Source: Pseudomonadota bacterium (GTDB taxonomy: Bacteria; SAR324; XYD2-FULL-50-16; JAHJRI01). Taken from it: 41,879 nucleotides of DNA. Numbering within the stretch: the first letter of the stretch is position 1; the number at the start of each line of letters is the position of its first letter. Of this stretch, positions 7,703 to 16,637 are shown piece by piece. The notes beneath the pieces are model-generated. The model saw only the letters and a list, made by a program, of their open reading frames with translations, did not search any database and was not told where the DNA came from. A program made the translations under genes and the position numbers. The stretch is taken from the NCBI GenBank assembly GCA_022360105.1, contig JAKSDL010000787.1, forward strand, positions 1 to 41,879, in the 5' to 3' direction.

Positions 7703-9268
7703 CTAAACAGGAAGAATAAAATTAAACGCAACACCTGTCCGGGTGTTTTCTGCCCAGATCTGTCCTTTGTGGGCGTGGATGATCTCTCGGCAAATGGCCA
7801 ATCCTAAACCTGTACCACCTGCAACCTCGCGAGTTTGACTGCTCTGGATGAATTTGTCAAATATGGTTTGTAATTCTCCGGGTGGAATATTCGAGCCATC
7901 ATTGGAAACAGTGATTTTGATTCCTGCTTTGCTTTCCCCATCGATCTCAATCCCGGCCTGATCAAAGGATATGTTGATCGCTCTACCTTCAGGACTGAAT
8001 TTAATGGCATTGGACAGCAGGTTCCGAATAACCTGACCGATTTTATAGCTGTCGCAAGTTACCAAAGTTTCTAAATCAGGTTGCTGCAGGCTAATGACAA
8101 TACCTTTATTGCTGGCGGAAACTGAAAAATCGTCAATAGCCGGTTGAATGATTCTGGCGATGTCTTCTTCGGTGATGCGATATTCGACACGGCCCGTTTC
8201 CAGTTTTGCCAAATCAAGAAGATCGTTTAGAAGCACCATTAAACGGTTACCGCTTTCATTTACACGATAGAAATAGTGATAGATTTTATCCTGGGTCAGC
8301 ACCTGCGATCGTTGCATCCCTAATTCTGCAAAGCTAAGAATACCATGAAGCGGAGTACGAATTTCATGCGAGATGTTGGCCAGAAACTCCGATTTTGCCT
8401 TGTTGGCTTTTTCCGCCTTTTCCTTGATTTCTATTAAATCAGCTGTCCTTCGCTCCACCGTGTGTTCAATGTTTTCTCTTGTTTTTCTTAAAAGCTGTTC
8501 AGTTTGTATTTCGTGGGAGATGTTCCTTATGACGGCTACAACCTCTTCTTCATTGACCCTGGAAATCCTTACCTCATAATCTATCTTGCATATGTTCGTT
8601 TGATAACGAAAGTCGAATTGTTCAGGATAATACAATACACTGGATTCAATGGCCTTTTTAAATAAAGTCGAGACATTTTTATCAAAAACATCTTCAATAT
8701 TTCGATGTAAACTGTCTTCAAAAATCATGTCGATTTCGATCGGATCTCCTGCCAATATCCTCAAAACACCACCTTCATTGTTTAGATGTATTAACAAATC
8801 GGGAAACGCGTTCACAATTGCCAGTGTTTCCTGATTTTGTGCCTCATATTGTTCTCGTGTGCTTCTTAATCTCCGGTTCAGCTCATAATTCTTCAACAAC
8901 AGTCTAACGATTGTTTGAAGATTTTGGGCTTGCAAAGGCTTTTGAAGATGGGCAATTAAGCCGGTATCAAGGTTTAGCCCCGAAGGCAATGCATTCTCGT
9001 TACCGTCTGATATGACAGCCATGGGGATCTTTTCTTCCAGCAGTTTCTTTTCAAGTAGCTGAAAGATAGGAACCGGCTCAAGGTTTACTGTTTGGAGGTC
9101 AATAACTACCAGACAGATGGGACTTTCTGTGATCAAATCCAGAGCCCTTTCAATGTGTTGTGCAGAGAGAATGGGGTGACTAAATCGGAGCAGGAGTGGT
9201 TCCAGCTCCCTGGATAAATCTGGCTGGTTATTGAGTATCAGGATGTTGCTGTTTTCAGGTTCAAACAT
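7703..9268 (-). CDS. Sensor histidine kinase: receiver-like domain, PAS, HisKA, HATPase_c
   Basis: A 521-residue soluble kinase. An N-terminal receiver-like domain (about 8-125) keeps a candidate phospho-Asp (V-V-I-D57) and a Lys (L-Q-K110-P). A PAS-like region (about 145-250) and a short coiled coil follow. HisKA has S-H-E-I-R-T-P-L-H-G with His300. The ATPase has an N-box N-L-L-S-N-A-I-K-F (about 415-423), a variant N-D-G-S-N-I-P box, F-D-K-F and G-G-T-G-L-G-L-A-I. I chose the ATG at 9268, preceded by AAGGGG at good spacing, over a TTG six codons upstream (9286). It lies downstream of metH on the same strand, across a 377-bp gap, so co-transcription is doubtful. No cognate regulator is adjacent. 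Confidence 0.87.
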   Translation of the reverse strand: MFEPENSNILILNNQPDLSRELEPLLLRFSHPILSAQHIERALDLITESPICLVVIDLQTVNLEPVPIFQLLEKKLLEEKIPMAVISDGNENALPSGLNLDTGLIAHLQKPLQAQNLQTIVRLLLKNYELNRRLRSTREQYEAQNQETLAIVNAFPDLLIHLNNEGGVLRILAGDPIEIDMIFEDSLHRNIEDVFDKNVSTLFKKAIESSVLYYPEQFDFRYQTNICKIDYEVRISRVNEEEVVAVIRNISHEIQTEQLLRKTRENIEHTVERRTADLIEIKEKAEKANKAKSEFLANISHEIRTPLHGILSFAELGMQRSQVLTQDKIYHYFYRVNESGNRLMVLLNDLLDLAKLETGRVEYRITEEDIARIIQPAIDDFSVSASNKGIVISLQQPDLETLVTCDSYKIGQVIRNLLSNAIKFSPEGRAINISFDQAGIEIDGESKAGIKITVSNDGSNIPPGELQTIFDKFIQSSQTREVAGGTGLGLAICREIIHAHKGQIWAENTRTGVAFNFILPV

Positions 9269-9524
9269 GCAGAGCCCCTTAATCAAATTAGTAACGACAC
9301 TAAGCCGCGGCTTTATGTTTTGACAAAACTGGAAGTCAAACGACTGATGCTAAAAGCTTTCCAGTCCCTGCCTTACTTTTTAGAACATCCTGTTCTATTT
9401 GATTTCTGAAATATCGACGTCTTGTGGGGAGTTTTAAGGTTTCTAAGTGTTTTTGACGACGTTTGCTTAGTTTTTTGCGATGATAGGCGCGGAAAAATAA
9501 GGGTTGAGGCAATGGATAGTGGGA

Positions 9525-9561
9525 AATACCCAGGTATTCGATACCGGGAAAACCCGGTATC
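9525..9561. repeat. Two adjacent perfect hairpins downstream of metH
   Basis: AATACC-CA-GGTATT (9525-9538) is followed at once by GATACCGGG-AAAA-CCCGGTATC (9540-9561), a nine-base-pair stem with an AAAA loop. All four arms share an ATACC/GGTAT core, so they could also pair in other combinations. Read on the minus strand they lie about 85 bases past the metH stop codon, but no T-run follows. The remaining 9287-9645 region contains no convincing gene. Confidence 0.6.
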
Positions 9562-9645
9562 AAAGGCAGAGCAGTCCACATCAGTGCTAATTAGGTGGGA
9601 AGATTGAAAATGTATGTGATCCTGAGCGTAGCGAAAAATCTGTAA

Positions 9646-12600
9646 TTATTGATAATCTGCATCAGGATGAAAGCAAACGACGGCAGCAGTTGTCCCTGTA
9701 GGGTTGAATTCAAAACCCTCAGTCAATTCAATGCCAAGTCTGGAGCAACCTTCCAAAAGATCGGCAATCACCTTGTTATTGGTGATATCTGTCATTGAAG
9801 GATAACCGGGTGAATAACGCTTGCTGGACATGTCTTTATCGCCATACACCAACCTATCGATATGTTTATTGATATATTCGGCCATATCTTCTGCAAGCCG
9901 GTCGGAGAGTCCCTGCAAGAGAAGAGCCCCTTCCCGGTCATTGATTTTCATTTCTTCGATCACATCACGAACATCCGGTCCGCCGGTACTGAGTTGCAAG
10001 GCAACAATATCCTTTTTTCCAGGATTAAAATACCGGGCGACATTGAAGATATCCTTTTTGCCTTTGCCAATCATGTCGTTAAAAGTCAGTTTTGCCATTT
10101 CCTGATCTGTTTTCGGATTAAAAATGGTGACACTGTTTTCGGAACCAACACACGGAAGAATCATAAACACTGCTTGTGGGAGCAGCCAGCCATTTGTTGA
10201 TGCTTTATCAACCCATTGGTGCATGGTTTGGATTAATTCTTGTTCACTGGTTCCCTTTTTTTCCCAACTGCGTGAACCGCCATATTTCCAGTTCAAGGTA
10301 AAAAGCAGTTTCTGATTGATGTAGGGAACAAATTCCTTGACGGGAATTTCCACTTTTTCAATGTTGCCCAATCCCTCTGAATATGAATATTCAGCTGCAA
10401 AATCCACTTTTCTTTTAGGCAAAGTGGCAAAGAGTTCATCTCGCTCCTTATCCAGTCGAAGACCCGATTGGTAGGCTGATTTAAGTTTCTTCAGGTTTTT
10501 CTGGAACAATTCATCAAGATTATCTTTCTCATTCAGTTGATTGAGAACGTTGACTCCATCCATTCCGGAGCGGCAGTAAAACACATTGTCACGCATGGTA
10601 GTTTCATCTTCACGTCCAGCCAGGGCAACAAAGGAAGCATGACGCTGGTTAACGGGCGCTCCACCCACCAAAATGGGCAGATGTTTCAGTTTTTCTTCTT
10701 CAAGGAGAGAGGAAACCGTAATCATATGATTCGAGGTCTGCACCAGCAGTGCGGACATACCTACAGCCATGGCATCATGCTTTTTGGCGGTTTCAACAAA
10801 GTCGGCAACCGGAACCTGGACCCCCAGATCGATGACCTTGTATCCGTAATTCTCCATCAAGGTTTTGGTCAGGTCTTTTCCTATGCTATGAACGTCTTGA
10901 TAGACGGTGCCCAGAACAATTGTTCCTTTGGAGCCTGTGGCCTCACTGGCATCACTTCCGGTTGAAATCTTTAAATAACTTTCTAAAAAGCCCATTACCT
11001 GCTTCATCACGTCTGCCGACTTAAGCAGGTGGGGTAGGGAGACGGTTCCGGCCGCAAACTCGGTTCCCAGTTCTTCCATGGCCGGCATGAGATGATTGTT
11101 GATCAGGTTCAGCGGTTCCATGTCTTCAATGATCCCAGCTGTCTGAATCACAATTCTATCATCATAAGAATAGCGTTGGCCTTTAAATTCTATAAACCCC
11201 TGCTCTCGCTCTTTATGGCCCTGTTTAATTTTTGTGCAGATTGCAGTGATGGGGTCAAGATCGTCAAAATTTTCTTTTTTAACGGTCTTGTCACCTTTCT
11301 TTTTAAGAGCGATCTCTTCCAACTCGGCAAAAGCGTCCAGGTCTCTTTGAAGAATAACTTTTTTCCCCAATTCGTAATCGTCTTTAGGCAGGCTGTCTAC
11401 CGGGACATAATGGTTCGGATTTACAATTGCCGAATCCAACCCACGTTTTCTTCCTTCATCAAGAAATATGGAAGTCAGGACCTTTCTCATATAGGGCTTT
11501 TTAGCCAATCCATTGGTCAGATTTCCCACCCCGATGATGGTTTTAAGGTTCGGATCTATTTTTTTTATTTCGGGAATGGCGTTCAATGATTCCATAGAGA
11601 AATTGATATCGTCGCTGGATTCCGAGCCAATAGGGAAGGCATTGATGTCGATAAACAGTTGGTCAGGTCCCACTCCATGCTTTTTTTGAGATTTTTCTAC
11701 AATCTTTCGTGCCAGCTCAATCTTTTTATCTGCCGTCACTGCAGGGCCTGAAATGTCTGTTGTTAACGCCACATAAACCGGGGCGTGCTCCTTGGTGATA
11801 CTCATGACAGCATCAATTTTGTCGACACCCGGTGCGTATTCTTCCAGTGACACGGAATTGATGATCGGTCTTCCCGGATAAGCTTTTATAGCCGCTTCCA
11901 AGGCTGAAACGTCAAAGGAATCAAGACACATCGCACCCGGAAAATCCATGGTTTGTGCCCGAATTACTTCAACCAGAGTGTCTGTTGTATCTACAATGTT
12001 TGAGTCCATGCAGACATCTATAACTTCGAGCCCCAAATCTCTTGTTTGTTCTGAAACCACCTCCTCCAGCGCCTCCTGGTCCAGAGGAGAGCTGTGTTCC
12101 ACAGCGTCCCGCACTTTTTTCGAGCCCCTGACATTCAGACGTTCGCCAATACGGATCAGAGCTTCGGAACTATCGAGCTTCACAGCATTTTGAGGTCCGG
12201 AAATGAAATGACCTTGTTCGATTTTTCGTGGTGTCGGTTTCCTGTTTCCCACCAGCCTTCTCATTTCCCGAATGTGATCAGGCGTGGTTCCACAGCAGCC
12301 ACCAATAATGTTCATCCCGAATTCATCCACAAATTGAAACATCTGCTCGGCCATGAGCTGAGGTGTCATTTTGAATACCGTCTGACCGCCAACCGATTCA
12401 GGCAAACCGGCATTGGGGATGATGGATATGGGAATATCTGAAAAACGGCTAAGCTTTTTGACGGTAGGAATAAGCTGATCAGGACCTAAACCACAGTTAA
12501 CGCCAAAGGCATGGATTCCAATATGCCGCAACGTTGTGTATGCAGCAATAATATCGGTATTGAAAATCTGCATTTTTGCATGGGAATCCACAGTCACCTG

Positions 12601-13266
12601 GGCTATAATTGGCAGCTCTTTATTTCTCTGCTTTAACGCTTGCTTGGCACCTAAAATAGCGCATTTCAATTCCAGAATGTCCTGTTGGGTTTCGAAAAGC
12701 AGGGCGTCTGCTCCGCCATCGATTAATCCCAATACTGCCTGATAAAAATTGTCTTTGACCGCATCAAAGGTTCCTTTTTTTAAATCAGCCTGAGTGCTGG
12801 AAAGTACCCAGTTGGAGGGACCAATTGAACCGAGAACCAAAAGCTTTCTCCCGTCATAACTCTCGTCTTTTTCATAATCCTGCTTTGCCAGCACTGCGAG
12901 TTCTGCGGCTTGCTTATTCAACCTGTAAGAAATTTCTTCGATAGTCAGATCTTTTATGCTTCTGCCATCCTCAAATGGAGGGAATTCGCTATCATCAATA
13001 TTATCAAAATCATGTTCTTCTAACCGCATGGGTGAAGAACAAAGGGTATTGGTTTCAGCGGCGGAGGCGCCCGCTTGAAAATACTGAAAATGAATATTTC
13101 TGATAGCCTCAGGTCGGGACAATACCAGGATGTCGGAAAGCATTTGAAAGTCTTCTCCGCCGTATATTTCGGGACCATAGGCTAAATTCTGCGTCATGGT
13201 TCCCATGGCGCCATCTATTATCAATACTTCACTGTCCAGCAGTTCTTGAAACTCTTTGGGTGTCAT
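9646..13266 (-). CDS. metH: Cobalamin-dependent methionine synthase
   Basis: A full-length, 1206-residue MetH. It moves the methyl group of methyltetrahydrofolate to homocysteine through methylcobalamin in the cytoplasm. Domains in order: the homocysteine module with zinc ligands Cys258 and Cys324-Cys325 (N-C-G-L-G and G-G-C-C-G-T), the pterin-binding domain (I-G-E-R-L-N-V-R-G-S start near 370), the B12 cap and Rossmann domain with D-V-H-S-I-G and base-off His793, and the C-terminal activation domain with the AdoMet-binding R1150-Y-S-P-G-Y-P. Length and layout match the E. coli-type enzyme (about 1227 residues). The start is the ATG at 13266. thrH lies 145 bp upstream on the same strand. I see no clear cobalamin or SAM riboswitch in that gap. 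Confidence 0.97.
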   Translation of the reverse strand: MTPKEFQELLDSEVLIIDGAMGTMTQNLAYGPEIYGGEDFQMLSDILVLSRPEAIRNIHFQYFQAGASAAETNTLCSSPMRLEEHDFDNIDDSEFPPFEDGRSIKDLTIEEISYRLNKQAAELAVLAKQDYEKDESYDGRKLLVLGSIGPSNWVLSSTQADLKKGTFDAVKDNFYQAVLGLIDGGADALLFETQQDILELKCAILGAKQALKQRNKELPIIAQVTVDSHAKMQIFNTDIIAAYTTLRHIGIHAFGVNCGLGPDQLIPTVKKLSRFSDIPISIIPNAGLPESVGGQTVFKMTPQLMAEQMFQFVDEFGMNIIGGCCGTTPDHIREMRRLVGNRKPTPRKIEQGHFISGPQNAVKLDSSEALIRIGERLNVRGSKKVRDAVEHSSPLDQEALEEVVSEQTRDLGLEVIDVCMDSNIVDTTDTLVEVIRAQTMDFPGAMCLDSFDVSALEAAIKAYPGRPIINSVSLEEYAPGVDKIDAVMSITKEHAPVYVALTTDISGPAVTADKKIELARKIVEKSQKKHGVGPDQLFIDINAFPIGSESSDDINFSMESLNAIPEIKKIDPNLKTIIGVGNLTNGLAKKPYMRKVLTSIFLDEGRKRGLDSAIVNPNHYVPVDSLPKDDYELGKKVILQRDLDAFAELEEIALKKKGDKTVKKENFDDLDPITAICTKIKQGHKEREQGFIEFKGQRYSYDDRIVIQTAGIIEDMEPLNLINNHLMPAMEELGTEFAAGTVSLPHLLKSADVMKQVMGFLESYLKISTGSDASEATGSKGTIVLGTVYQDVHSIGKDLTKTLMENYGYKVIDLGVQVPVADFVETAKKHDAMAVGMSALLVQTSNHMITVSSLLEEEKLKHLPILVGGAPVNQRHASFVALAGREDETTMRDNVFYCRSGMDGVNVLNQLNEKDNLDELFQKNLKKLKSAYQSGLRLDKERDELFATLPKRKVDFAAEYSYSEGLGNIEKVEIPVKEFVPYINQKLLFTLNWKYGGSRSWEKKGTSEQELIQTMHQWVDKASTNGWLLPQAVFMILPCVGSENSVTIFNPKTDQEMAKLTFNDMIGKGKKDIFNVARYFNPGKKDIVALQLSTGGPDVRDVIEEMKINDREGALLLQGLSDRLAEDMAEYINKHIDRLVYGDKDMSSKRYSPGYPSMTDITNNKVIADLLEGCSRLGIELTEGFEFNPTGTTAAVVCFHPDADYQ

Positions 13267-13305
13267 ATGTTTTCTCTTCGCGGAGTGAATTCCCCTATCG
13301 AACTA

Positions 13306-13334
13306 TAAATTAAAACCCAGGGCTAACCTGGTTT
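13306..13334 (-). terminator. Weak terminator-like hairpin between thrH and metH
   Basis: On the minus strand AAACCAGG pairs with CCTGGGTTT (one bulged base) around the loop TTAGC, and TTTTAATTT follows. It lies about 80 bases past the thrH stop codon and before the metH start, so it may end or attenuate thrH transcripts. The stem is short and the T-run broken, so support is modest. Confidence 0.4.
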
Positions 13335-13411
13335 GCGGCCAATGCATCACTTCCAATGTGCACAATCATTGGAAATGATGGTGTGTATTCTTCATTTTAT
13401 GCAAATCACAA

Positions 13412-14017
13412 TCACCCGGCAAGGTAATCGCTAAAGGTTTTTTTCAATTCTTCATAATTATTGGTAACCGGGAGTTCAGGAAACTTTGCAGCAATTTCAG
13501 GTGGTGGACAGTAAAAGGCTCCAAAATCCGCTTCTTTCAGCATGCTGATGTCGTTGAATGAATCTCCGGCAGCGATGATCTTGAAATTCAGCTGCCTTAA
13601 TGCCTGCACAGCTTTCTTTTTGGCATCATCAAGTCTGAGATGATACGAAGTGATAATATCCTGATCATTCACTCCCAGGGAATGGCAGAAAATTGTGGGC
13701 ATTTTCAGCATCTTCATAATCGGCTTGGCAAATTCTTCAAAAGTGTCTGACAAAATGATCACCTGCCCCTGGTTTCTCAACCAGTCCAAAAACTCAACGG
13801 CTCCGGGAAACGGCTGCATGGTGGCAATAGTTTCCTGAATATCGGTCAGGGTCAGATTGTTTTTTTCAATAATACCCAATCGGTACTGCATCAACTGGTC
13901 GTAATCAGCAATGTCCCTGGTGGTTAATCTCAAGTCCTTGATACCTGTTTTTTCAGCAACGTTAATCCATACTTCAGGAAAGAGAACTCCTTCAAGATCC
14001 AGGCAAGTGACTAGCAT
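13412..14017 (-). CDS. thrH: ThrH: phosphoserine phosphatase / homoserine phosphotransferase
   Basis: A 201-residue HAD-superfamily protein closely resembling ThrH of Pseudomonas in pattern and length. Motif I is D7-L-E9-G-V-L-F-P-E. The family-typical T-R-D-I-x-D-Y-D-x-L-M segment follows at about 33-43. Then come I-L-S-D-T-F-x-E-F (motif II) and A-A-G-D-S-F-N-D (motif IV). ThrH dephosphorylates phosphoserine and can transfer phosphate to homoserine, feeding threonine synthesis. The start is the ATG at 14017 with AAGGGG upstream. It precedes metH on the same strand; homoserine/O-phosphohomoserine and methionine metabolism share intermediates, so the pairing is sensible. No thrB or serB is nearby. 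Confidence 0.92.
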   Translation of the reverse strand: MLVTCLDLEGVLFPEVWINVAEKTGIKDLRLTTRDIADYDQLMQYRLGIIEKNNLTLTDIQETIATMQPFPGAVEFLDWLRNQGQVIILSDTFEEFAKPIMKMLKMPTIFCHSLGVNDQDIITSYHLRLDDAKKKAVQALRQLNFKIIAAGDSFNDISMLKEADFGAFYCPPPEIAAKFPELPVTNNYEELKKTFSDYLAG

Positions 14018-14034
14018 AATACCCCTTTTTTTGT

Positions 14035-14106
14035 ATTTTAGATTGATGATTTTAGATTTTCGGGTTGTGTCGGCTTTGCCGACAGCTGTGTCGCAATTTT
14101 AGATTG
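14035..14106. repeat. Three direct ATTTTAGATT repeats flanking a perfect hairpin
   Basis: ATTTTAGATT occurs at 14035, 14049 and 14096. Between the second and third copies lies TGTCGGC-TTT-GCCGACA (14068-14084), a seven-base-pair perfect hairpin. The element sits just outside the thrH start codon, in the divergent thrH/uvrC region. It could be an operator cluster or a small dispersed repeat. I do not recognise it. Confidence 0.5.
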
Positions 14107-14144
14107 GCGTCTTTGTATTCAATTGTATTGGATTCAATTTTTTG

Positions 14145-14240
14145 GTGCAGGGTAAACAGCGGTCTTTTATGGTCGGTGACACCGGGGGTGAAAGTCCGGG
14201 CAAGTCTTGCTTGAGACTACTGGCAGAATCCTATAAAACT
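14145..14240 (+). promoter_or_regulatory. Unassigned structured segment upstream of uvrC
   Basis: This GC-richer island in AT-rich DNA contains GGTGAAAGTCCGGGC (14189-14203) preceded by GACACCGG, so CCGG arms close a GGGTGAAAGT loop. A second inverted pair, AGTCTTGC...GAGACT, follows. The GGTGAAAGTCC core resembles motifs in group II introns, cobalamin riboswitches and RNase P RNA, but the other conserved parts of each are missing. It ends about 90 bases before the uvrC start. It may be an uncharacterised leader RNA or a relic. Confidence 0.3.
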
Positions 14241-14326
14241 ATAGTGAACAACAAATAATTTTCAAAAATATAATATCTACAGGTGATAAACAAGCCTTAA
14301 CTTTTGAATCCATTGAGTATAAAGAG

Positions 14327-16210
14327 GTGAGCGAGATAATTCGAGCTGAAAGCGAGCTTTCCATTACAGAGAAACTCAAAACCTTGCCAGATCAGCCTGG
14401 AATCTATCGATTTTACTCCAAACCCGGAAAAATCATTTATATTGGCAAGGCAAAAAGCCTTCGCAGTCGAGTGAGAAGCTATTTTCTGGATTCTAATCGA
14501 CTGGAATCAAGAATTCGTTTCCTGGTACCCCAAATTGCCGATGTGGACTGGATTGTCACCCATACGGAAGCTGAGGCATTGATTCTGGAAGACCAGCTGA
14601 TCAAAACCCATCGTCCCCGCTACAATGTCCAGCTCAAAGATGATAAATCCTATCCATACTTCAAGCTTTCCATTAACGAACTTTATCCACGATTGACCTT
14701 GGTTCGGGAGCTGAAGAAGGACGGGTCTCTGTACTTTGGTCCTTACGTTTCAGCAGGTAAGGCCCGGGAGGCATCCCGCATCATCAAAAAGCATTTTCCT
14801 TTGCGACAGACGGCTTTAACTCTGGATGGAACCAAGACTTACAAGCCCTGTCTAAACTACCAGATGAAGCGCTGCTTTGCCCCTTGTGCCGGTCTTATCT
14901 CATCGGAAGACTACGGTCAGATTGTACAAAATGTTCTGCAGTTACTGAGAGGGAATTATGAAGAGCTGACATCCAGTTTAAAAGCCCAAATGCAGGAAAA
15001 ATCGAAGAATCTGGAGTTTGAAGAGGCGGCGCGCATCAGGGACCAGATCAATGCTGTACAAAGTACCTTACAAAAGCAGCAAGTAGTATCCAAACAAAAG
15101 GTCGACAGGGATGTTTTTGCCCTGGTTCGATCAGGTGGATTTGCAGGAGTGCAGATATTGTTTGTTCGCAATGGTATTTTGCTGAGTGACGATTTTGTAT
15201 TTATTGAACAGGCTGAAATTTATGAGGATCAGGAAATCACTCGCTCTATCCTCTCCAGATTTTATGTCTCAGGTGGTAAGGAGATCCCCAAAGAGATTAT
15301 TCTTCCGTTTGAATATGAAGATGCCACCATGCTGGAAGCATATTGTTCCACTAAAAGAGCCAGTGTGGTTAAGGTATTGCATCCCCAACGCGGCGAGAAA
15401 AAGGCATTGGTGGATATGGCTCTAAAAAATGGTGAGCAAAATCTCACTATGACCATGAAATCGATGGAAGCTGATAAAGTGGTACTAGAGGAGGTGCAAC
15501 AAAAATTAAAACTTAAAAATCTTCCAGTACGCGTGGAATGCTTTGATATTTCGAATATCTCGGGAGTCAACAACGTTGCATCAATGGTGGTCTGGGAAGA
15601 TAATAAACCGAAAAAATCAGACTATAGAAAATACAAGATCAAAACGGTTGAGGGGGCAAACGATTATGCTGCCATGGAAGAAGTTCTGGGAAGGCGTTAC
15701 CGGCGGAAAGATCTGAAGAAAAAGCCGCTGCCCGACCTGATTGTTATTGATGGGGGGAAAGGCCAACTGTCCATTGCCATACGAATTCTTCAGGAACAAG
15801 GTATCGACTTGAAGCATGTGGATTTGATAGGGCTGGCCAAAGGTAGGTCAGAAAAAAAATCTGGTGTGGAAAAAGTTGTTGATGATTATGAATATGTGGT
15901 TAAACCAAACAGAAAAAACGAAATTAACTTAAAGCGTAACTCATCAACGCTTCATTTTTTGCAAAATATCAGAGATGAGGCGCATCGTTTTGCGATCAGC
16001 TATTATCGTAAACTTCATGGAAAACGTACTATTCAATCTGAACTCGAAAATATACCCGGAAGCGGGCCAAAAAAAAGAACACAATTGTTAAAGTCGTTTT
16101 CAAGTCTGAAAAAGATCAGGGAAGCAAGTTTGGATAATCTTATCGCTGTGGAGGGAATATCGGAAAAAGATGCAGGAAAAATTCGCTCTTATTTTCACAA
16201 AGACACGTAA
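14327..16210 (+). CDS. uvrC: UvrABC system protein C
   Basis: A full-length, 627-residue UvrC, the nuclease that cuts on both sides of DNA lesions in nucleotide excision repair. In order: the GIY-YIG domain (G-I-Y 25-27, Y-I-G 38-40) for the 3' cut, a Cys-rich C-L-N-Y-Q-M-K-R-C-F-A-P-C segment (about 176-188), a UVR helix pair (about 220-245), the RNase H-like domain for the 5' cut (F-D-I-S-N, I-D-G-G-K-G-Q, D-E-A-H-R-F), and C-terminal helix-hairpin-helix motifs with P-G-S-G-P-K-K. The start is GTG at 14327, with only a weak Shine-Dalgarno. No other uvr gene is nearby, as is common for uvrC. Confidence 0.96.
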   Translation: MSEIIRAESELSITEKLKTLPDQPGIYRFYSKPGKIIYIGKAKSLRSRVRSYFLDSNRLESRIRFLVPQIADVDWIVTHTEAEALILEDQLIKTHRPRYNVQLKDDKSYPYFKLSINELYPRLTLVRELKKDGSLYFGPYVSAGKAREASRIIKKHFPLRQTALTLDGTKTYKPCLNYQMKRCFAPCAGLISSEDYGQIVQNVLQLLRGNYEELTSSLKAQMQEKSKNLEFEEAARIRDQINAVQSTLQKQQVVSKQKVDRDVFALVRSGGFAGVQILFVRNGILLSDDFVFIEQAEIYEDQEITRSILSRFYVSGGKEIPKEIILPFEYEDATMLEAYCSTKRASVVKVLHPQRGEKKALVDMALKNGEQNLTMTMKSMEADKVVLEEVQQKLKLKNLPVRVECFDISNISGVNNVASMVVWEDNKPKKSDYRKYKIKTVEGANDYAAMEEVLGRRYRRKDLKKKPLPDLIVIDGGKGQLSIAIRILQEQGIDLKHVDLIGLAKGRSEKKSGVEKVVDDYEYVVKPNRKNEINLKRNSSTLHFLQNIRDEAHRFAISYYRKLHGKRTIQSELENIPGSGPKKRTQLLKSFSSLKKIREASLDNLIAVEGISEKDAGKIRSYFHKDT

Positions 16211-16637
16211 ACGTATTCGGATGAGGATTGCCTGGTCCTCAAGAATAGGCTTTTATTCCAGTTTTCAACAGGTTATCAGTTATCGGATAGCCGACCGCGA
16301 TGCCGTGCGAATTTTGAGATACTTGGTAAAAACAGGCTAGTTGGCATGATAGGATCTTAATAATGTGTTTAATCAGATAGTTAAATAAAAACAGCTGTTT
16401 AATCGGCACAAAACGGTGAAGTTGGAAAATCTAATGGAAGATCTTAACAATCAGTGTGTTGGTTTTTATCAAGGTGAACATAAAGGTAATTGACAGTAAG
16501 CCCGTGGTTTATTTAGATTGTTCTTTGCAAAGAGTAAGGAACCAGGGCTTTAATCAGGCAACAGACAGAAGCTGATTGCAATCGCAGCCACAAACAGTCT
16601 CAAACCCCCCGACATCTTCACAATTGGAGAGTAGCGA
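16211..16637 (+). promoter_or_regulatory. Intergenic region with candidate promoter and palindrome before the first chemoreceptor
   Basis: A perfect TTGACA (16490-16495) is followed after 17 bases by TTAGAT (16513-16518), a plausible sigma70 promoter with a poor -10 box. The interrupted palindrome AAGCCCGTGGTT (16498-16509) / AACCAGGGCTT (16540-16550) spans the -10 region, and CTTTGCAAAG sits in its loop, so an operator is possible. GGAGAG lies before the ATG at 16638. Nothing else recognisable lies in 16211-16480. Confidence 0.4.

Noticed and set aside
9336..9581. Small overlapping ORFs between metH and the histidine kinase
   Set aside because: They span the hairpin pair, lack a ribosome site, and several frames are open at once, so coding is not supported.
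13267..13411. Cobalamin or SAM riboswitch expected before metH
   Set aside because: The gap shows only a short terminator-like hairpin; no conserved riboswitch core was found. The same search before mutA (20286-20653) was also negative.
14180..14210. RNase P RNA fragment
   Set aside because: GAAAGTCCGGGC matches the conserved 5' region by sequence, but the other universally conserved RNase P segments are absent nearby.
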